DNA of 64,000 nucleotides from Schumannella sp. 10F1B-5-1 (lineage in GTDB: Bacteria > Actinomycetota > Actinomycetes > Actinomycetales > Microbacteriaceae). Under the pieces are notes generated by a model. The model searched no databases. It saw nothing but the letters and a program-made list of their open reading frames with translations, and was not told the origin of the DNA. Each line of letters opens with the position of its first letter. Position 1 is the stretch's first letter. Shown here piece after piece: positions 33,910 through 44,151 of the stretch. Position numbers and translations under genes: made by a program. The DNA is taken from positions 186,001 through 250,000 of the forward strand of contig NZ_VHQH01000034.1 in assembly GCF_006517535.1 (NCBI RefSeq), in the 5' to 3' direction.

Positions 33910-36756
33910 ATGCAGCCCCGAGTCACCGCGATCCTCGTCGCCCACAACGGCGAGGAGCACCTCGGTCGAACCCTCGCCGCACTCGCAGCCCAGACCCGCC
34001 CCGTCGACGCGACGGCGCTGGTCGATGTCGAGTCGAGCGACGGCACGGCCGCGCTGCTCGACGCCGTCGACGGGGCCGTGCGCGTCGACGCGAAGGGGCG
34101 CGCCTTCGGCGACGGGGCCCGGGCTGCGGTGCGCGCGCTGCCCCCGAGCGACAGCGCCGACGACTGGATCTGGCTGCTCGCCGCCGACACGGCGCCGGAG
34201 CCGGGCGCCCTCGCAGCGCTGCTCGGCGCGGTCGAGGTGGCGCCCTCGGTCGCGATCGCCGGCCCGAAGGTCGTCGATCGCGACGATCACGCGCTGCTGC
34301 TCGAGTACGGCGTGACCATGACCTCGCTCGGCACGAGCGTCGCGCTCGTCGACCGCGAGCTCGATCAGGCCCAGTTCGACCGCGACGACGACGTGCTCGG
34401 CGTGGGGGCGACGGGGATGCTCGTGCGCCGTCACGTCTGGGAGCGCCTCGAGGGTCTCGATCGCGGTCTGCCCTCCACCGACTCCGGACTCGATCTCTCG
34501 GTGCGTGCGCGCCTCGCCGGCCACCGCGTCGTGCGGGTTCCCGGGGCCCGTGTCAGCCGCGTGCATCCGCCCCAGGACTTCGGCCGCCGCCGCCCGGCCA
34601 CCACGGCGACCCGCCGCCGGCTCGCCCGCCGGGCCCAGCTGCACCGCCGCTTCGCCTACGCGCCGGGCGCGGCCCTGCCCATCCACTGGCTCAGCCTCGT
34701 GCCGCTCGCGCTGCTCCGCTCGATCGGGCACCTGCTCGGCAAGCGCCCCTCAGCGGTCGGCGGCGAGTTCGCCGCGGCCTTCGCCGCCGCGTTCGCGCCG
34801 CGCGGCGTCGGCGCGGCCCGGCGCCGCATCCACCGCGATCGCGAGCTCGGCTGGGCCGCGGTCGCCCCGCTGCGTCTCGGCGGCAGCGCCCTGCGCGAGC
34901 GCCGCTCGTCCCTGCGCGAGCGCGCCGAGGAGGCACGCGCCGGCGAGGCGCCGCTCGTGCGCGCCGAGTTCTTCGGCGGGGGCGGCATCTGGGCGGTGCT
35001 GGTCGCCGCGGCCGTCGGCGCCGGCCTGTTCTGGTGGTTGATCGGCGCGAGCGCCGTGCAGGGCGGAGCGCTGCTGCCGCTCTCGGACACGCTGCCCGAG
35101 CTGTGGCGCAACGCCGTCGGAGGCTGGCGCGAGATCGGCCTCGGCACGGCCGGGCCCGCCGACCCCTTCGCCGTGCTGCTCGCGCTGCTCGGCTCGATCA
35201 CGTTCTGGTCGCCGTCGGTGTCGATCGTCGCGCTGTGGATCCTCGCGCTGCCGCTCGCGGCGCTGGGCGCCTGGTGGTGCGCGACCCGCATCAGCCGTCG
35301 CGCCTGGCCGCCGGCCGTCGCGGCCCTGCTCTGGGCCTTCGCGCCGCCGCTGCTGGTCGCGCTCGGCGACGGCCGCATCGGCGCCGTGATCGCGCACCTC
35401 GTGCTGCCTTGGCTCGTGCTCGCGGGCATCGAGGGGCGTCGCTCGTGGAGCGCCGCCGCCACGGCCGGGCTGCTCATGGCCGTGACGGCCGCCGCCGCGC
35501 CCTCGCTGCTGCCCGCGCTGCTCGTCGCCTGGTTCGCCTGGCTGGTCGCGCATCCCCGTGCCCTGCACCGCCTCATCGCGATCCCGCTGCCCACGATCGC
35601 CGTGTTCGCGCCGCTCGCGCTCTCCCAGCTCGGGCGGGGCACGCCGCTCGCGCTGCTGGCCGACCCCGGGGTGGTGCTGCGCTACGCCGCCTCGAGCGGC
35701 TGGGGGCTCAGCCTGCTCGAGCCGCGCGAGGGAGCCAACGGCTGGGAGGCGATCGCGCAGGCCGTCGGGCTCGGCCACGTCTACGGCCAGGTTCTGATCG
35801 CCGCGCTGCTCGCCCCGCTCGCGGCCACCGCCCTCGCCGCGCTCTTCCTGCGCGGATCGCAGCGCGCCATCCCCGCCCTCGCCGTCGCGCTGCTCGGTCT
35901 GCTGACCGCCGTCGCGGCCGCGCACCTCACGCTCGTCGCCGACGGCGCCGACCCGGTCGCCGTCTGGCCCGGGGCGGGCCTCAGCCTCTACTGGATGGGA
36001 CTGGTCGCGGCCGGCGCGATCGCCCTGCAGGCGCTCGATCGTCTCGGCGTGCTGGCCGGCGTGATCGTGCTCGCCTGCGGCGCGCTCGCGGTCGGACCCC
36101 TCGGCATCGGGCTCGCGCTGCGGCAGGTTCCCGCGCAGGCCGGAACCGGGCAGACGCTGCCCGCGGCGGTCGGCGCGCAGGCCGACAGCACCCCGCGCAT
36201 CGCGACGCTGCTCATCACTCCGCTCGCCGACGGCACCGCCTCGGCCGAGCTCGTCCGCGGCGGCGGCGCGACCCTCGACCGTCAGTCGACCTGGGTCTCG
36301 ACGCGTCCGACGCTGAGCGCCGACGAGCGGCGCCTCGCCGACCTGGCCGGCAACCTCAGCTCGCGCAGCGGACTCGATCCGCGCGACGAGCTGCGCGAGC
36401 TCGGCGTCGTCTACGTCGTCGTGCCGCGGGCGGATGACGACGCGAGCCCCGAGCAGGCCGCGGTGCGGTCGCGCATCACCGAGGCCCTCGACGGCACCGC
36501 GGCGCTCACGCCGGTCGGCGCGGGGCAGACCCGCTCGGGCGACTCGCTGTGGCGCTTCCCGGCCGCCGAGGTCGACGAGATCCCGGCCGCGCCCGCGGCG
36601 CCGCTCGACCCGGTGCTGACGACCGCGCAGCTGATCGTGCTCGGCGCGACCATGCTGCTCGCCATCCCGACGCGTCGCCGTCGCCGCGTCGTATCCGAGA
36701 CCGGTCTGCCGGGCGAGGACCCCGCCGACACCTTCGCGGAGGACGAGGATGCCTGA
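33910..36756 (+). CDS. Large GT2-domain membrane protein
   Basis: 948 residues. A GT-A domain (1-250) opens VTAILVAHNGEEHLGRTLAAL, but its metal motif reads WLLAADTAPEPGAL where homologues carry two Asp, so catalysis may be lost or changed. After a basic linker come about 12 hydrophobic spans (about 360-720), an external domain (about 725-900) and one last span near 905-925 before a cytoplasmic acidic tail. It overlaps the DUF5719 gene by 8 nt. The whiB/GT2/DUF5719 linkage recurs in actinobacteria (from memory), suggesting a wall-glycan role; the substrate is unknown. Confidence 0.78.
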   Translation: MQPRVTAILVAHNGEEHLGRTLAALAAQTRPVDATALVDVESSDGTAALLDAVDGAVRVDAKGRAFGDGARAAVRALPPSDSADDWIWLLAADTAPEPGALAALLGAVEVAPSVAIAGPKVVDRDDHALLLEYGVTMTSLGTSVALVDRELDQAQFDRDDDVLGVGATGMLVRRHVWERLEGLDRGLPSTDSGLDLSVRARLAGHRVVRVPGARVSRVHPPQDFGRRRPATTATRRRLARRAQLHRRFAYAPGAALPIHWLSLVPLALLRSIGHLLGKRPSAVGGEFAAAFAAAFAPRGVGAARRRIHRDRELGWAAVAPLRLGGSALRERRSSLRERAEEARAGEAPLVRAEFFGGGGIWAVLVAAAVGAGLFWWLIGASAVQGGALLPLSDTLPELWRNAVGGWREIGLGTAGPADPFAVLLALLGSITFWSPSVSIVALWILALPLAALGAWWCATRISRRAWPPAVAALLWAFAPPLLVALGDGRIGAVIAHLVLPWLVLAGIEGRRSWSAAATAGLLMAVTAAAAPSLLPALLVAWFAWLVAHPRALHRLIAIPLPTIAVFAPLALSQLGRGTPLALLADPGVVLRYAASSGWGLSLLEPREGANGWEAIAQAVGLGHVYGQVLIAALLAPLAATALAALFLRGSQRAIPALAVALLGLLTAVAAAHLTLVADGADPVAVWPGAGLSLYWMGLVAAGAIALQALDRLGVLAGVIVLACGALAVGPLGIGLALRQVPAQAGTGQTLPAAVGAQADSTPRIATLLITPLADGTASAELVRGGGATLDRQSTWVSTRPTLSADERRLADLAGNLSSRSGLDPRDELRELGVVYVVVPRADDDASPEQAAVRSRITEALDGTAALTPVGAGQTRSGDSLWRFPAAEVDEIPAAPAAPLDPVLTTAQLIVLGATMLLAIPTRRRRRVVSETGLPGEDPADTFAEDEDA

Positions 36757-38281
36757 GAACCCGACCCCGGAGCGCACGGGCGAGCCCGTCGAGACGGACG
36801 AGCCCGTGAAGGCCGTCCGCGCACCGCGCCCGGAGCGCGACGCGGCCGCCCGCAGCGCCGTGGCGCGCCGCCGCGCGCTCGCCGGCCTGCGCGCCACGAC
36901 CGGGGCGATCGGCGTCGTCATCGCCGCCGGCGTCGTCGCGGCGGTCGGACTGGTCCCGCTCCCCGGCGTCGGCGAGCCCGCCCCCGCGGTCGAGGTCACG
37001 CCGCAGCGCGCCGAGCTCGAGCAGGTCTGCCCCGGCGCCCTGCTGCGCCTCGGCGACGACACCGGTCAGGATGCCGGCACCGCGACGGCGGTCGGCGGCG
37101 CGGTGGTGCGCAGCGCGGCCACCGACGGCGATCCCGAATCCGCCGGGCTGTCGCAGGCGCCCTCCGCCGCGCGGGTGCTGACGGCCTCGCCCGGCGGCGA
37201 CGCGCTGCTCGCCGGGGCGCAGTCGCAGCGCGCGGGCAGCGGCGGGCTCTCGGGCTTCGCCGCCGCGAGCTGCCGCGAGGCGGGCTCGAGCGCGTGGCTC
37301 GTCGGCGGTTCGACGACCGTCGGTCGCACGACCCTGATCACCCTCACGAACCCGACCGAGGTCGAGGCGACCGTGTCGCTGCGCATCTGGGGCGAGAACG
37401 GGGCCGTGTCGGCACCGGGCATGACCGGCATCATCGTGTCGCCCGACAGCCAGCGCGTGCTGTCGCTCGCGGGCTTCGCGCAGAACCTCGCCTCGCCCAT
37501 GATCGAGGTCACGAGTCGCGGCGGCCAGGTCGTCGCCGAGCTGCAGCAGAGCATCACCCGGGGCGTGGATGCGAGCGGCGTCGACCTCGTCGGCGAGACC
37601 ACCGCCCCCGCGACCACCCAGGTCATCCCCGGCGTGCAGATGCCCGGTCCCGACACGATCGGCGCCCAGCTCGGCGAGGACGGCTTCGCCGACCTGGCTT
37701 CGGCGCTGCGACTCGGCAACCCGGGAGACAGCGAGGCGACGGTCGATGTGGCCGTCGTGCCGGAGGCGAAGGGCGCCGAGGCGACGACCCTGCGCATCCC
37801 GGTGCCGGCGGGCAGCACGGTCGACGTGCCCATCGAGGAGCAGCCGGCCGGTGCCTACACGGTGACGCTCGACTCGGATCAGCCGATCGTCGGAGCGATG
37901 CGCACCTCGGTCTTCACCGCGGCGGCGAGCGCGAACGCCGCGCCGGTCACCGATGTCGCCTGGTCGGTCGCGGCTCCCGCGCTCGGTGCGCGGGCGGCGT
38001 TCACGACCGCGACCGGCGACGCTCCGACACTCCACCTCGTGAACCCGGGCGACGAGGCGGTGACCGTCCGGCTCGAGCCGCTCGACGGCGGCGACGGTCG
38101 CGAGATCGCGGTGCCCGCGCGAGGCGCCGCGACGGCCTCGCTCGCCGGCGCCGCGTCGTACCGGCTGATAGATGCCGCCGGACTCAGCGCGGCCGTCACC
38201 TTCCGGGCCGCGGGCGTGCTCGCGGGCTACACCGTCGCCTCGCCGGCGCCGATCTCGGGGCCGATCACCATCCGTCGCTGA
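36749..38281 (+). CDS. DUF5719 family membrane-anchored protein
   Basis: 510 residues. A charged cytoplasmic start (1-45), one membrane anchor (about 48-70), then an external beta-rich domain with VGGSTTVGRTTLITLTNP and repeated NPG-type strands (LRLGNPGDSEATVDV, LHLVNPGDEAVTVRL). This is the DUF5719 architecture. ATG 36749 has GGAGGACGAG before it and overlaps the GT2 gene, so the pair is translationally coupled and likely acts as one envelope complex. Function unknown. Confidence 0.78.
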   Translation: MPENPTPERTGEPVETDEPVKAVRAPRPERDAAARSAVARRRALAGLRATTGAIGVVIAAGVVAAVGLVPLPGVGEPAPAVEVTPQRAELEQVCPGALLRLGDDTGQDAGTATAVGGAVVRSAATDGDPESAGLSQAPSAARVLTASPGGDALLAGAQSQRAGSGGLSGFAAASCREAGSSAWLVGGSTTVGRTTLITLTNPTEVEATVSLRIWGENGAVSAPGMTGIIVSPDSQRVLSLAGFAQNLASPMIEVTSRGGQVVAELQQSITRGVDASGVDLVGETTAPATTQVIPGVQMPGPDTIGAQLGEDGFADLASALRLGNPGDSEATVDVAVVPEAKGAEATTLRIPVPAGSTVDVPIEEQPAGAYTVTLDSDQPIVGAMRTSVFTAAASANAAPVTDVAWSVAAPALGARAAFTTATGDAPTLHLVNPGDEAVTVRLEPLDGGDGREIAVPARGAATASLAGAASYRLIDAAGLSAAVTFRAAGVLAGYTVASPAPISGPITIRR

Positions 38282-38330
38282 CGCCCGCATCCCGTCGGCG
38301 TGCGTTCCGCGGCCGCGGATCCGGGACGGC

Positions 38331-38765
38331 TCAGAAGTGGCGGTAGCGCTCGGGCGCGATGTCCCAGGGGTCGCGGCCGAGCAGCTCGGCCGTCGCGCGG
38401 AACACGCAGCTCTCGATGAACGAGCGGCGGTGCCAGTCGTCTTCGCGGTGCAGGTGCGACAGGCGCTGGATGGGCAGACGGTAGAGCACGACGCGGCGCG
38501 CCTTGCGGTCGACGCGCCAGCGGTCGACGCCGTGCGCGGCCGGATCGCCGCCCGGCACCGCGGCGATCTCGAACGAGACGCCGGCCAGCTCCTCGGGCCA
38601 CAGCCCGCGCACGTACTCGACCGCCTCGGCCGCGCACGACTCGAAGAAGGTGATGCGGCTGGTCAGCAGCGGCAGGTCGGGACCGGTGACGGGGGAGCGC
38701 ATGCCGCGCCCGTGCCGCTCCCCGGCGCCGCGGCGCACGTGGGCACGTCGAGCGGGGCGGGGCAT
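38331..38765 (-). CDS. Metallopeptidase-family protein lacking HExxH (Rv3259-like)
   Basis: 144 residues, related by position and C-terminal sequence to Rv3259 and the zincin-like PF06262 family. The expected HExxH is absent: the matching helix reads FIESCVFRATAELLG, followed by the conserved DPWDIAPERYRHF. A basic N-terminus of about 20 residues precedes the core. The start is taken as ATG 38765 because a TAGACT box lies 6 nt upstream; Met at residue 22 is the alternative. Likely a non-enzymatic or differently metallated member; function unknown. Confidence 0.7.
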   Translation of the reverse strand: MPRPARRAHVRRGAGERHGRGMRSPVTGPDLPLLTSRITFFESCAAEAVEYVRGLWPEELAGVSFEIAAVPGGDPAAHGVDRWRVDRKARRVVLYRLPIQRLSHLHREDDWHRRSFIESCVFRATAELLGRDPWDIAPERYRHF

Positions 38766-38771
38766 GGCGTC

Positions 38772-38777
38772 AGTCTA
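38772..38777 (-). promoter_or_regulatory. Leaderless -10 box of the metallopeptidase-family gene
   Basis: TAGACT on the minus strand, 6 nt before ATG 38765. Confidence 0.62.
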
Positions 38778-38897
38778 GGTCGCGGGCGGTCGGGCGAGTG
38801 GTCGGGCGGGCGTCGGCGGTGAGGCTCACGGCACGGGCGCGGCATGCGGTCCGCCGGCGACCCCGGACGGGTGCCAGCCGACGTCGGCGGCAGGTCG

Positions 38898-38903
38898 TAG
38901 TCT
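38898..38903 (+). promoter_or_regulatory. Leaderless -10 box of DUF3499 gene
   Basis: TAGTCT, 7 nt before ATG 38911 and only 1 nt before the in-frame ATG 38905, which decides for the second ATG. Confidence 0.62.
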
Positions 38904-38910
38904 GATGCCG

Positions 38911-39120
38911 ATGAGCGAGCGCACCTGCAGCAAGGTCGCCTGCACCGAGCAGGCGGTCGCGACGCTCACCTACGTCTACGCCGACTCGATGGCCGTCCTC
39001 GGCCCGCTGAGCTTCCGCACCGAGCCGCACAGCTACGACCTCTGCGCCAAGCACGCCGAGAGACTGTCGGTGCCGCAGGGCTGGAGCGTCATCCGCCACG
39101 TCGCCGCCGGCGAGCTCTGA
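38911..39120 (+). CDS. DUF3499 family protein (Rv3258-like)
   Basis: 69-residue conserved actinobacterial protein of unknown function. Cys at RTCSKVACTEQ and the DLCAKHAERL segment give a C-x4-C...C-x2-H pattern that could bind metal. TLTYVYADSMAVLGPL is the family core. It lies between the Rv3259-like gene and manB in the same order as in M. tuberculosis. Two residues longer if the ATG at 38905 is used. Confidence 0.82.
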   Translation: MSERTCSKVACTEQAVATLTYVYADSMAVLGPLSFRTEPHSYDLCAKHAERLSVPQGWSVIRHVAAGEL

Positions 39121-39148
39121 GCCGAACCGCCTCGCAGGGGCGCATCCC

Positions 39149-39154
39149 TACGAT
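39149..39154 (+). promoter_or_regulatory. Leaderless -10 box of manB
   Basis: TACGAT, 6 nt before GTG 39161 (3 nt before ATG 39158). Confidence 0.55.
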
Positions 39155-39160
39155 GGGATG

Positions 39161-40579
39161 GTGACCCACCCCATCCGCCTGGCCGATTTCGTCAAGAGCT
39201 ACGACGTGCGGGGTCTCGTCGGCTCGCAGCTGACCGAGGAGGTCGTGACCGCGATCGGCGCCGCCTTCGTCGACGAGCTCGGGCCCGACGCGGGTGCGAC
39301 CGTGCTGATCGGCCACGACATGCGCGACAGCTCACCCGGCTTCGCCGCTGCCTTCGCGCGCGGGGCCCAGGCTCGGGGCGCCGACACCGTGAGCATCGGA
39401 CTCTGCTCGACCGACGAGAGCTACTACGCCTCGGGCGCGCTCGAGCTGCCGGCCGCGATGTTCACCGCCTCGCACAACCCGGCGACCTACAACGGCATCA
39501 AGCTGAGCCGCGCGGGGGCGCAGGCGATCTCGATCGACACGGGCCTCGGCGCCGTGCGCGACCGCGCTCAGACCTACCTCGACGAGGGGCTCGAGAGCGT
39601 GGATGCGCCGGGCTCCGGCACCGACCGCACGGTGCTGCCCGACTACGCCGCCTACCTGCGCTCGCTCGTCGACCTGGCCGGCATCCGGCCGCTCAAGGTC
39701 GTCGTCGACGCCGGCAACGGGATGGGCGGGCTCACGGTGCCCGCCGTGCTCGGCACAGCCGCCGGTCTGCCCGAGCTGCCGCTCGAGATCGTGCCGCTCT
39801 ACTTCGAGCTCGACGGCACCTTCCCGAACCACGAGGCCAACCCGCTCGACCCGGCCAACCTCGTCGACCTGCAGGCGGCGGTGCGCGAGCACGGCGCCGA
39901 CCTCGGCCTCGCCTTCGACGGGGATGCCGACCGCTGCTTCGTCGTCGACGAGCGCGGCGAGCCGGTCACCCCCTCCTCGGTCACCGCGATCGTGGCGCTG
40001 CGCGAGATCGCCCGCATCCGTCGCGACGAGCCCGACGCCGACATCGCGATCATCCACAACCTGCTCGTCTCGCGGGCCGTGCCGGAGACGATCGAGGAGG
40101 CCGGGGCGACGCCGATCCGCACCCGCGTCGGCCACTCGCTCATCAAGGACCGGATGCGCGAGACCGGCGCCCTGTTCGGCGGCGAGCACAGCGCGCACTA
40201 CTACTTCCGCGACTTCTGGGGCGCCGACAACGGCATGCTCGCGGCGATGCACGTGCTGGCCGAGTTCGGCGGACAGGATCGCCCCCTGTCGGAGTTCGCG
40301 GCGCGCTTCGACCCCTACACGCAGAGCGGCGAGATCAATTCGGTCGTCGACGACGTGCCCGCGGCCTACGCGCGCATCGTCGAGTCGTTCGCGCACGAGG
40401 CCGAGTTCGACGAGCTCGACGGCCTGACGGTGTCGGGTCAGGACGGCCAGGACTGGTGGTGGTTCACGGTGCGTCCGTCGAACACCGAGCCCTACCTGCG
40501 CCTCAACGCCGAGGCGCGCACGCGCCCCGCGCTCGAGCGCCTGCGCGACCGCGTGCTCGCCCTGATCCGCGAGTCCTGA
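39161..40579 (+). CDS. manB: Phosphomannomutase/phosphoglucomutase
   Basis: Converts mannose-6-P to mannose-1-P (and possibly glucose-6-P to glucose-1-P) for nucleotide-sugar supply. 472 residues. The phosphoserine loop TASHNPATYNGIK, metal loop DGDADR, GGEHSAHYYF and the phosphate-binding RPSNTEPYLRLN are intact. GTG 39161 is preferred over ATG 39158 from promoter spacing. It matches Rv3257c in the backbone. A CCCGG/CCGGG hairpin separates it from ahcY. Confidence 0.93.
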   Translation: MTHPIRLADFVKSYDVRGLVGSQLTEEVVTAIGAAFVDELGPDAGATVLIGHDMRDSSPGFAAAFARGAQARGADTVSIGLCSTDESYYASGALELPAAMFTASHNPATYNGIKLSRAGAQAISIDTGLGAVRDRAQTYLDEGLESVDAPGSGTDRTVLPDYAAYLRSLVDLAGIRPLKVVVDAGNGMGGLTVPAVLGTAAGLPELPLEIVPLYFELDGTFPNHEANPLDPANLVDLQAAVREHGADLGLAFDGDADRCFVVDERGEPVTPSSVTAIVALREIARIRRDEPDADIAIIHNLLVSRAVPETIEEAGATPIRTRVGHSLIKDRMRETGALFGGEHSAHYYFRDFWGADNGMLAAMHVLAEFGGQDRPLSEFAARFDPYTQSGEINSVVDDVPAAYARIVESFAHEAEFDELDGLTVSGQDGQDWWWFTVRPSNTEPYLRLNAEARTRPALERLRDRVLALIRES

Positions 40580-40587
40580 CCGCGAGT

Positions 40588-40603
40588 CCCGGCATCCACC
40601 GGG
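40588..40603 (+). terminator. Small hairpin between manB and ahcY
   Basis: CCCGG and CCGGG pair around a 6-nt loop, 9 bp after the manB stop. It is short and has no U-run. Confidence 0.3.
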
Positions 40604-40608
40604 TCTGA

Positions 40609-40614
40609 GAGAAT
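40609..40614 (+). promoter_or_regulatory. Possible leaderless -10 box of ahcY
   Basis: GAGAAT, 6 nt before ATG 40621. The first two bases do not match TANNNT, but the spacing does. Confidence 0.35.
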
Positions 40615-40620
40615 CGACGC

Positions 40621-42081
<1,461 letters not shown>

Positions 42082-42096
<15 letters not shown>

Positions 42097-42114
42097 GGCA
42101 CTACCGCTACTGAG
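42082..42114 (+). repeat. Tandem 16-bp duplication across the ahcY stop codon
   Basis: CACTACCGCTACTGAG occurs at 42082-42097 and again at 42099-42114 with one G between. The unit holds the last four codons (HYRY) and the stop. It looks like a recent slippage or misalignment duplication, with no effect on the protein. Confidence 0.85.
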
Positions 42115-42188
42115 CACCGGATGCGCGGCCGCCGCCCCGGCGGAGGCTGCCGTCTCAGCGTGATGGGCGCGGGCGACGCCCGTCCCGC

Positions 42189-43106
42189 TCAGCCGCGGTC
42201 GGGGAAGCCGTGCGGCAGGCCGCGCAGCGACGGCCGCAGGCGCTCGAGACCGGCGCGCTCCAGCTCGAGGGCGGTCGCCTCGCGCTCACGGCGCAGCACC
42301 GTCACGGCGGCGAGGAAGAGCTCCGCATCCACGCCGTAGGGGATCGGCGACACCCAGACGGCGGCCTCGTCGGCGAGCGAGCGCGCCATGATCACGCGGC
42401 GGTCGGGCGTCATGCGCGGCGCCTGCGCGAGGAACTGCGACATGCGCCGGGCGACGGGCGAGGGGATGCGGGCCACATCCGCGGTCGTCGCCCAGCTGCT
42501 CAGCGCGTACGGCACGCCGAACACGGGCGTCGCGGCCTTCGACACCCGCTCGTACTGGCTGTAGGTGCCGGCGATGAGGTCGCCGAGGCGCTTGCTGCGG
42601 CGGTTGAGCAGGCCCGTCAGGGCGGCCATGCCGAAGCTCGTGAACCAGAAGTCGACCAGTCCGGCGAGGCTGCGGATGAAGGCGTGACGGAATCCGATGG
42701 CCCCGCCGTCGTCGCGCACGATGCGCGTGCCGAGCGCGAGGCGCCCGACCGACTTGCCGCGGCTCGCGACCTCGACCACGATCGGCGCGACGATGAGGCA
42801 GAGCACGAGCAGAGTGATCGAGAGGATGCCGGCCTCGGCGGCGCCGAGCTCGTTCAGAGCCCCGCTCGCCGTCAGCGCGATGATCACCAGCAGGTAGGTG
42901 CCGGCGTAGACGACGGCGTCGATCGCGCATCCGGCGGCCCGGATCGCGAAGGAGGCGGGGCGCAGATCGAGGGCGACCGCCTCGCCGACGATCAGCTCGT
43001 CCTGGCTGTCGTCGTAGTCGACCGAGTCGGGCTCGACGTGCCGATCGTGCCGGTTCCGCCCCGGGCGTGCGGCCTCGGCGGATCCCGTCTTCGGCGCGCG
43101 TGCCAT
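42189..43106 (-). CDS. RDD family membrane protein
   Basis: 305 residues. The RDD domain has about three spans (residues 60-80, 92-112, 140-165) and the motif VEVASRGKSVGRLALGTRIV, followed by FRHAFIRSLAGLVDFW. A hydrophilic C-terminal half of about 120 residues (ARRMSQFLAQAPRMTPDRRVIMARSL) is cytoplasmic and typical of the version that sits next to SpoIIM-like proteins. It starts at ATG 43106, 17 bp from the divergent SpoIIM gene. Function unknown; RDD proteins are linked with transport or stress. Confidence 0.85.
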   Translation of the reverse strand: MARAPKTGSAEAARPGRNRHDRHVEPDSVDYDDSQDELIVGEAVALDLRPASFAIRAAGCAIDAVVYAGTYLLVIIALTASGALNELGAAEAGILSITLLVLCLIVAPIVVEVASRGKSVGRLALGTRIVRDDGGAIGFRHAFIRSLAGLVDFWFTSFGMAALTGLLNRRSKRLGDLIAGTYSQYERVSKAATPVFGVPYALSSWATTADVARIPSPVARRMSQFLAQAPRMTPDRRVIMARSLADEAAVWVSPIPYGVDAELFLAAVTVLRREREATALELERAGLERLRPSLRGLPHGFPDRG

Positions 43107-43109
43107 GCG

Positions 43110-43115
43110 TAGTAT
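43110..43115 (+). promoter_or_regulatory. -10 box in a 17-bp divergent promoter region
   Basis: TAGTAT, 8 nt before ATG 43124. The complementary strand of the same 17 bp must also promote the RDD gene, so the two promoters overlap almost completely. Confidence 0.5.
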
Positions 43116-43123
43116 CGAACCAC

Positions 43124-44116
43124 ATGGATCTCGACGCCTACTCACAAGCGCACGGCGCGAAGTGGGAGCGTCTGCGCCAGCTGGGCGGGATGCGCCGCCT
43201 CGACGGGCGCGAATCCGATGAGCTGATCGACCTCTATCAGTCGGGCGCGACGCAGCTGTCGACCATGACCTCGACGATGGGGCGCAGCATCCCCGCCGAC
43301 CGGCTGTCGCTCGCGATGTCGCGCGCGCGCCTCAAGTTCACCGGCACGCCGGCGAACCCGCTGCGGCAGCTGGCCCGGTTCTTCGTGCTGTCGCTGCCCG
43401 CCGCGCTCTACCGCGTGCGCTGGCTGACGCTCGCCGTCACGCTCGCCTGCGTGATCGTCGCCGTGGCCTACGGCGTCTGGCTGGCGTCCGATCCCCGCAA
43501 CCTGGTCGCGGTGGTGGGGCAGACGAACCTCGAGGCCTACCCCGACCAGTTCGTCGCCTACTACTCCGAGAGCTCGGAGGCGGCGTTCGCCGGGCAGGTC
43601 TGGACGAACAACGCCTTCATCGCCGCCCAGTGCATCGCCTTCGGCATCATCGGCGTCTGGGCGCCGTACGCGCTGTTCCAGAACTCGCAGAGCGTCGGCG
43701 TCGCGGGGGCGATGATGGCGCACGAGGGCCGGCTCGACGACTTCTTCCTCTACATCTCCCCGCACGGACAGCTGGAGCTCTACTCGATCTTCCTCGCCGG
43801 AGCGACCGGCATCATGATCTTCTGGTCGTGGGTCGCACCGGGGCGACGCACGCGCGCGCAGGCGCTGCGCGAAGACGGTCGGGCCCTGTTCACGCTCGTG
43901 ATCGGCACGACGCTCATGCTGCTCACCTCGGGCATCATCGAGGGCGCCGTGACCCGGCAGGACTGGCCGTGGCCGATCAAGATCGGCATCGGCACGGTCG
44001 CCCTGCTGGCGTGGCTCGCCTACCAGTGGATCGTCGGCCGCCGCGCCTGGCGGTCGGGGCAGACCGGCGACCTCGAGCGGTTCGAGGCCGGCGAGGAGCA
44101 GCTCGTCGCGGGCTGA
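43124..44116 (+). CDS. Stage II sporulation protein M (SpoIIM/DUF95) homologue
   Basis: 330 residues. A cytoplasmic N-terminus of about 95 residues with helical LIDLYQSGATQLSTM is followed by five predicted spans (about 105-125, 165-190, 205-225, 250-270, 285-305) and FGIIGVWAPYALFQNSQSVG, a conserved DUF95 block. In Bacillus, SpoIIM is part of the peptidoglycan-degrading DMP complex; non-sporulating actinobacteria keep it next to RDD and MoxR genes, where its role is unknown. It converges on the DUF58 operon, with a shared hairpin. Confidence 0.85.
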   Translation: MDLDAYSQAHGAKWERLRQLGGMRRLDGRESDELIDLYQSGATQLSTMTSTMGRSIPADRLSLAMSRARLKFTGTPANPLRQLARFFVLSLPAALYRVRWLTLAVTLACVIVAVAYGVWLASDPRNLVAVVGQTNLEAYPDQFVAYYSESSEAAFAGQVWTNNAFIAAQCIAFGIIGVWAPYALFQNSQSVGVAGAMMAHEGRLDDFFLYISPHGQLELYSIFLAGATGIMIFWSWVAPGRRTRAQALREDGRALFTLVIGTTLMLLTSGIIEGAVTRQDWPWPIKIGIGTVALLAWLAYQWIVGRRAWRSGQTGDLERFEAGEEQLVAG

Positions 44117-44133
44117 TTACCGCGCTGCGCCGC

Positions 44134-44151
44134 GTCGGCCCTACAGCCGAC
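44134..44151. terminator. Bidirectional hairpin between SpoIIM and DUF58 genes
   Basis: GTCGGC/GCCGAC form a perfect 6-bp stem with a 6-nt loop across the convergent gene ends, overlapping the last codons of DUF58. Confidence 0.45.

Noticed and set aside
40580-40620. SAH riboswitch before ahcY
   Set aside because: The gap is 41 bp, too short for the aptamer, and the gene appears leaderless.
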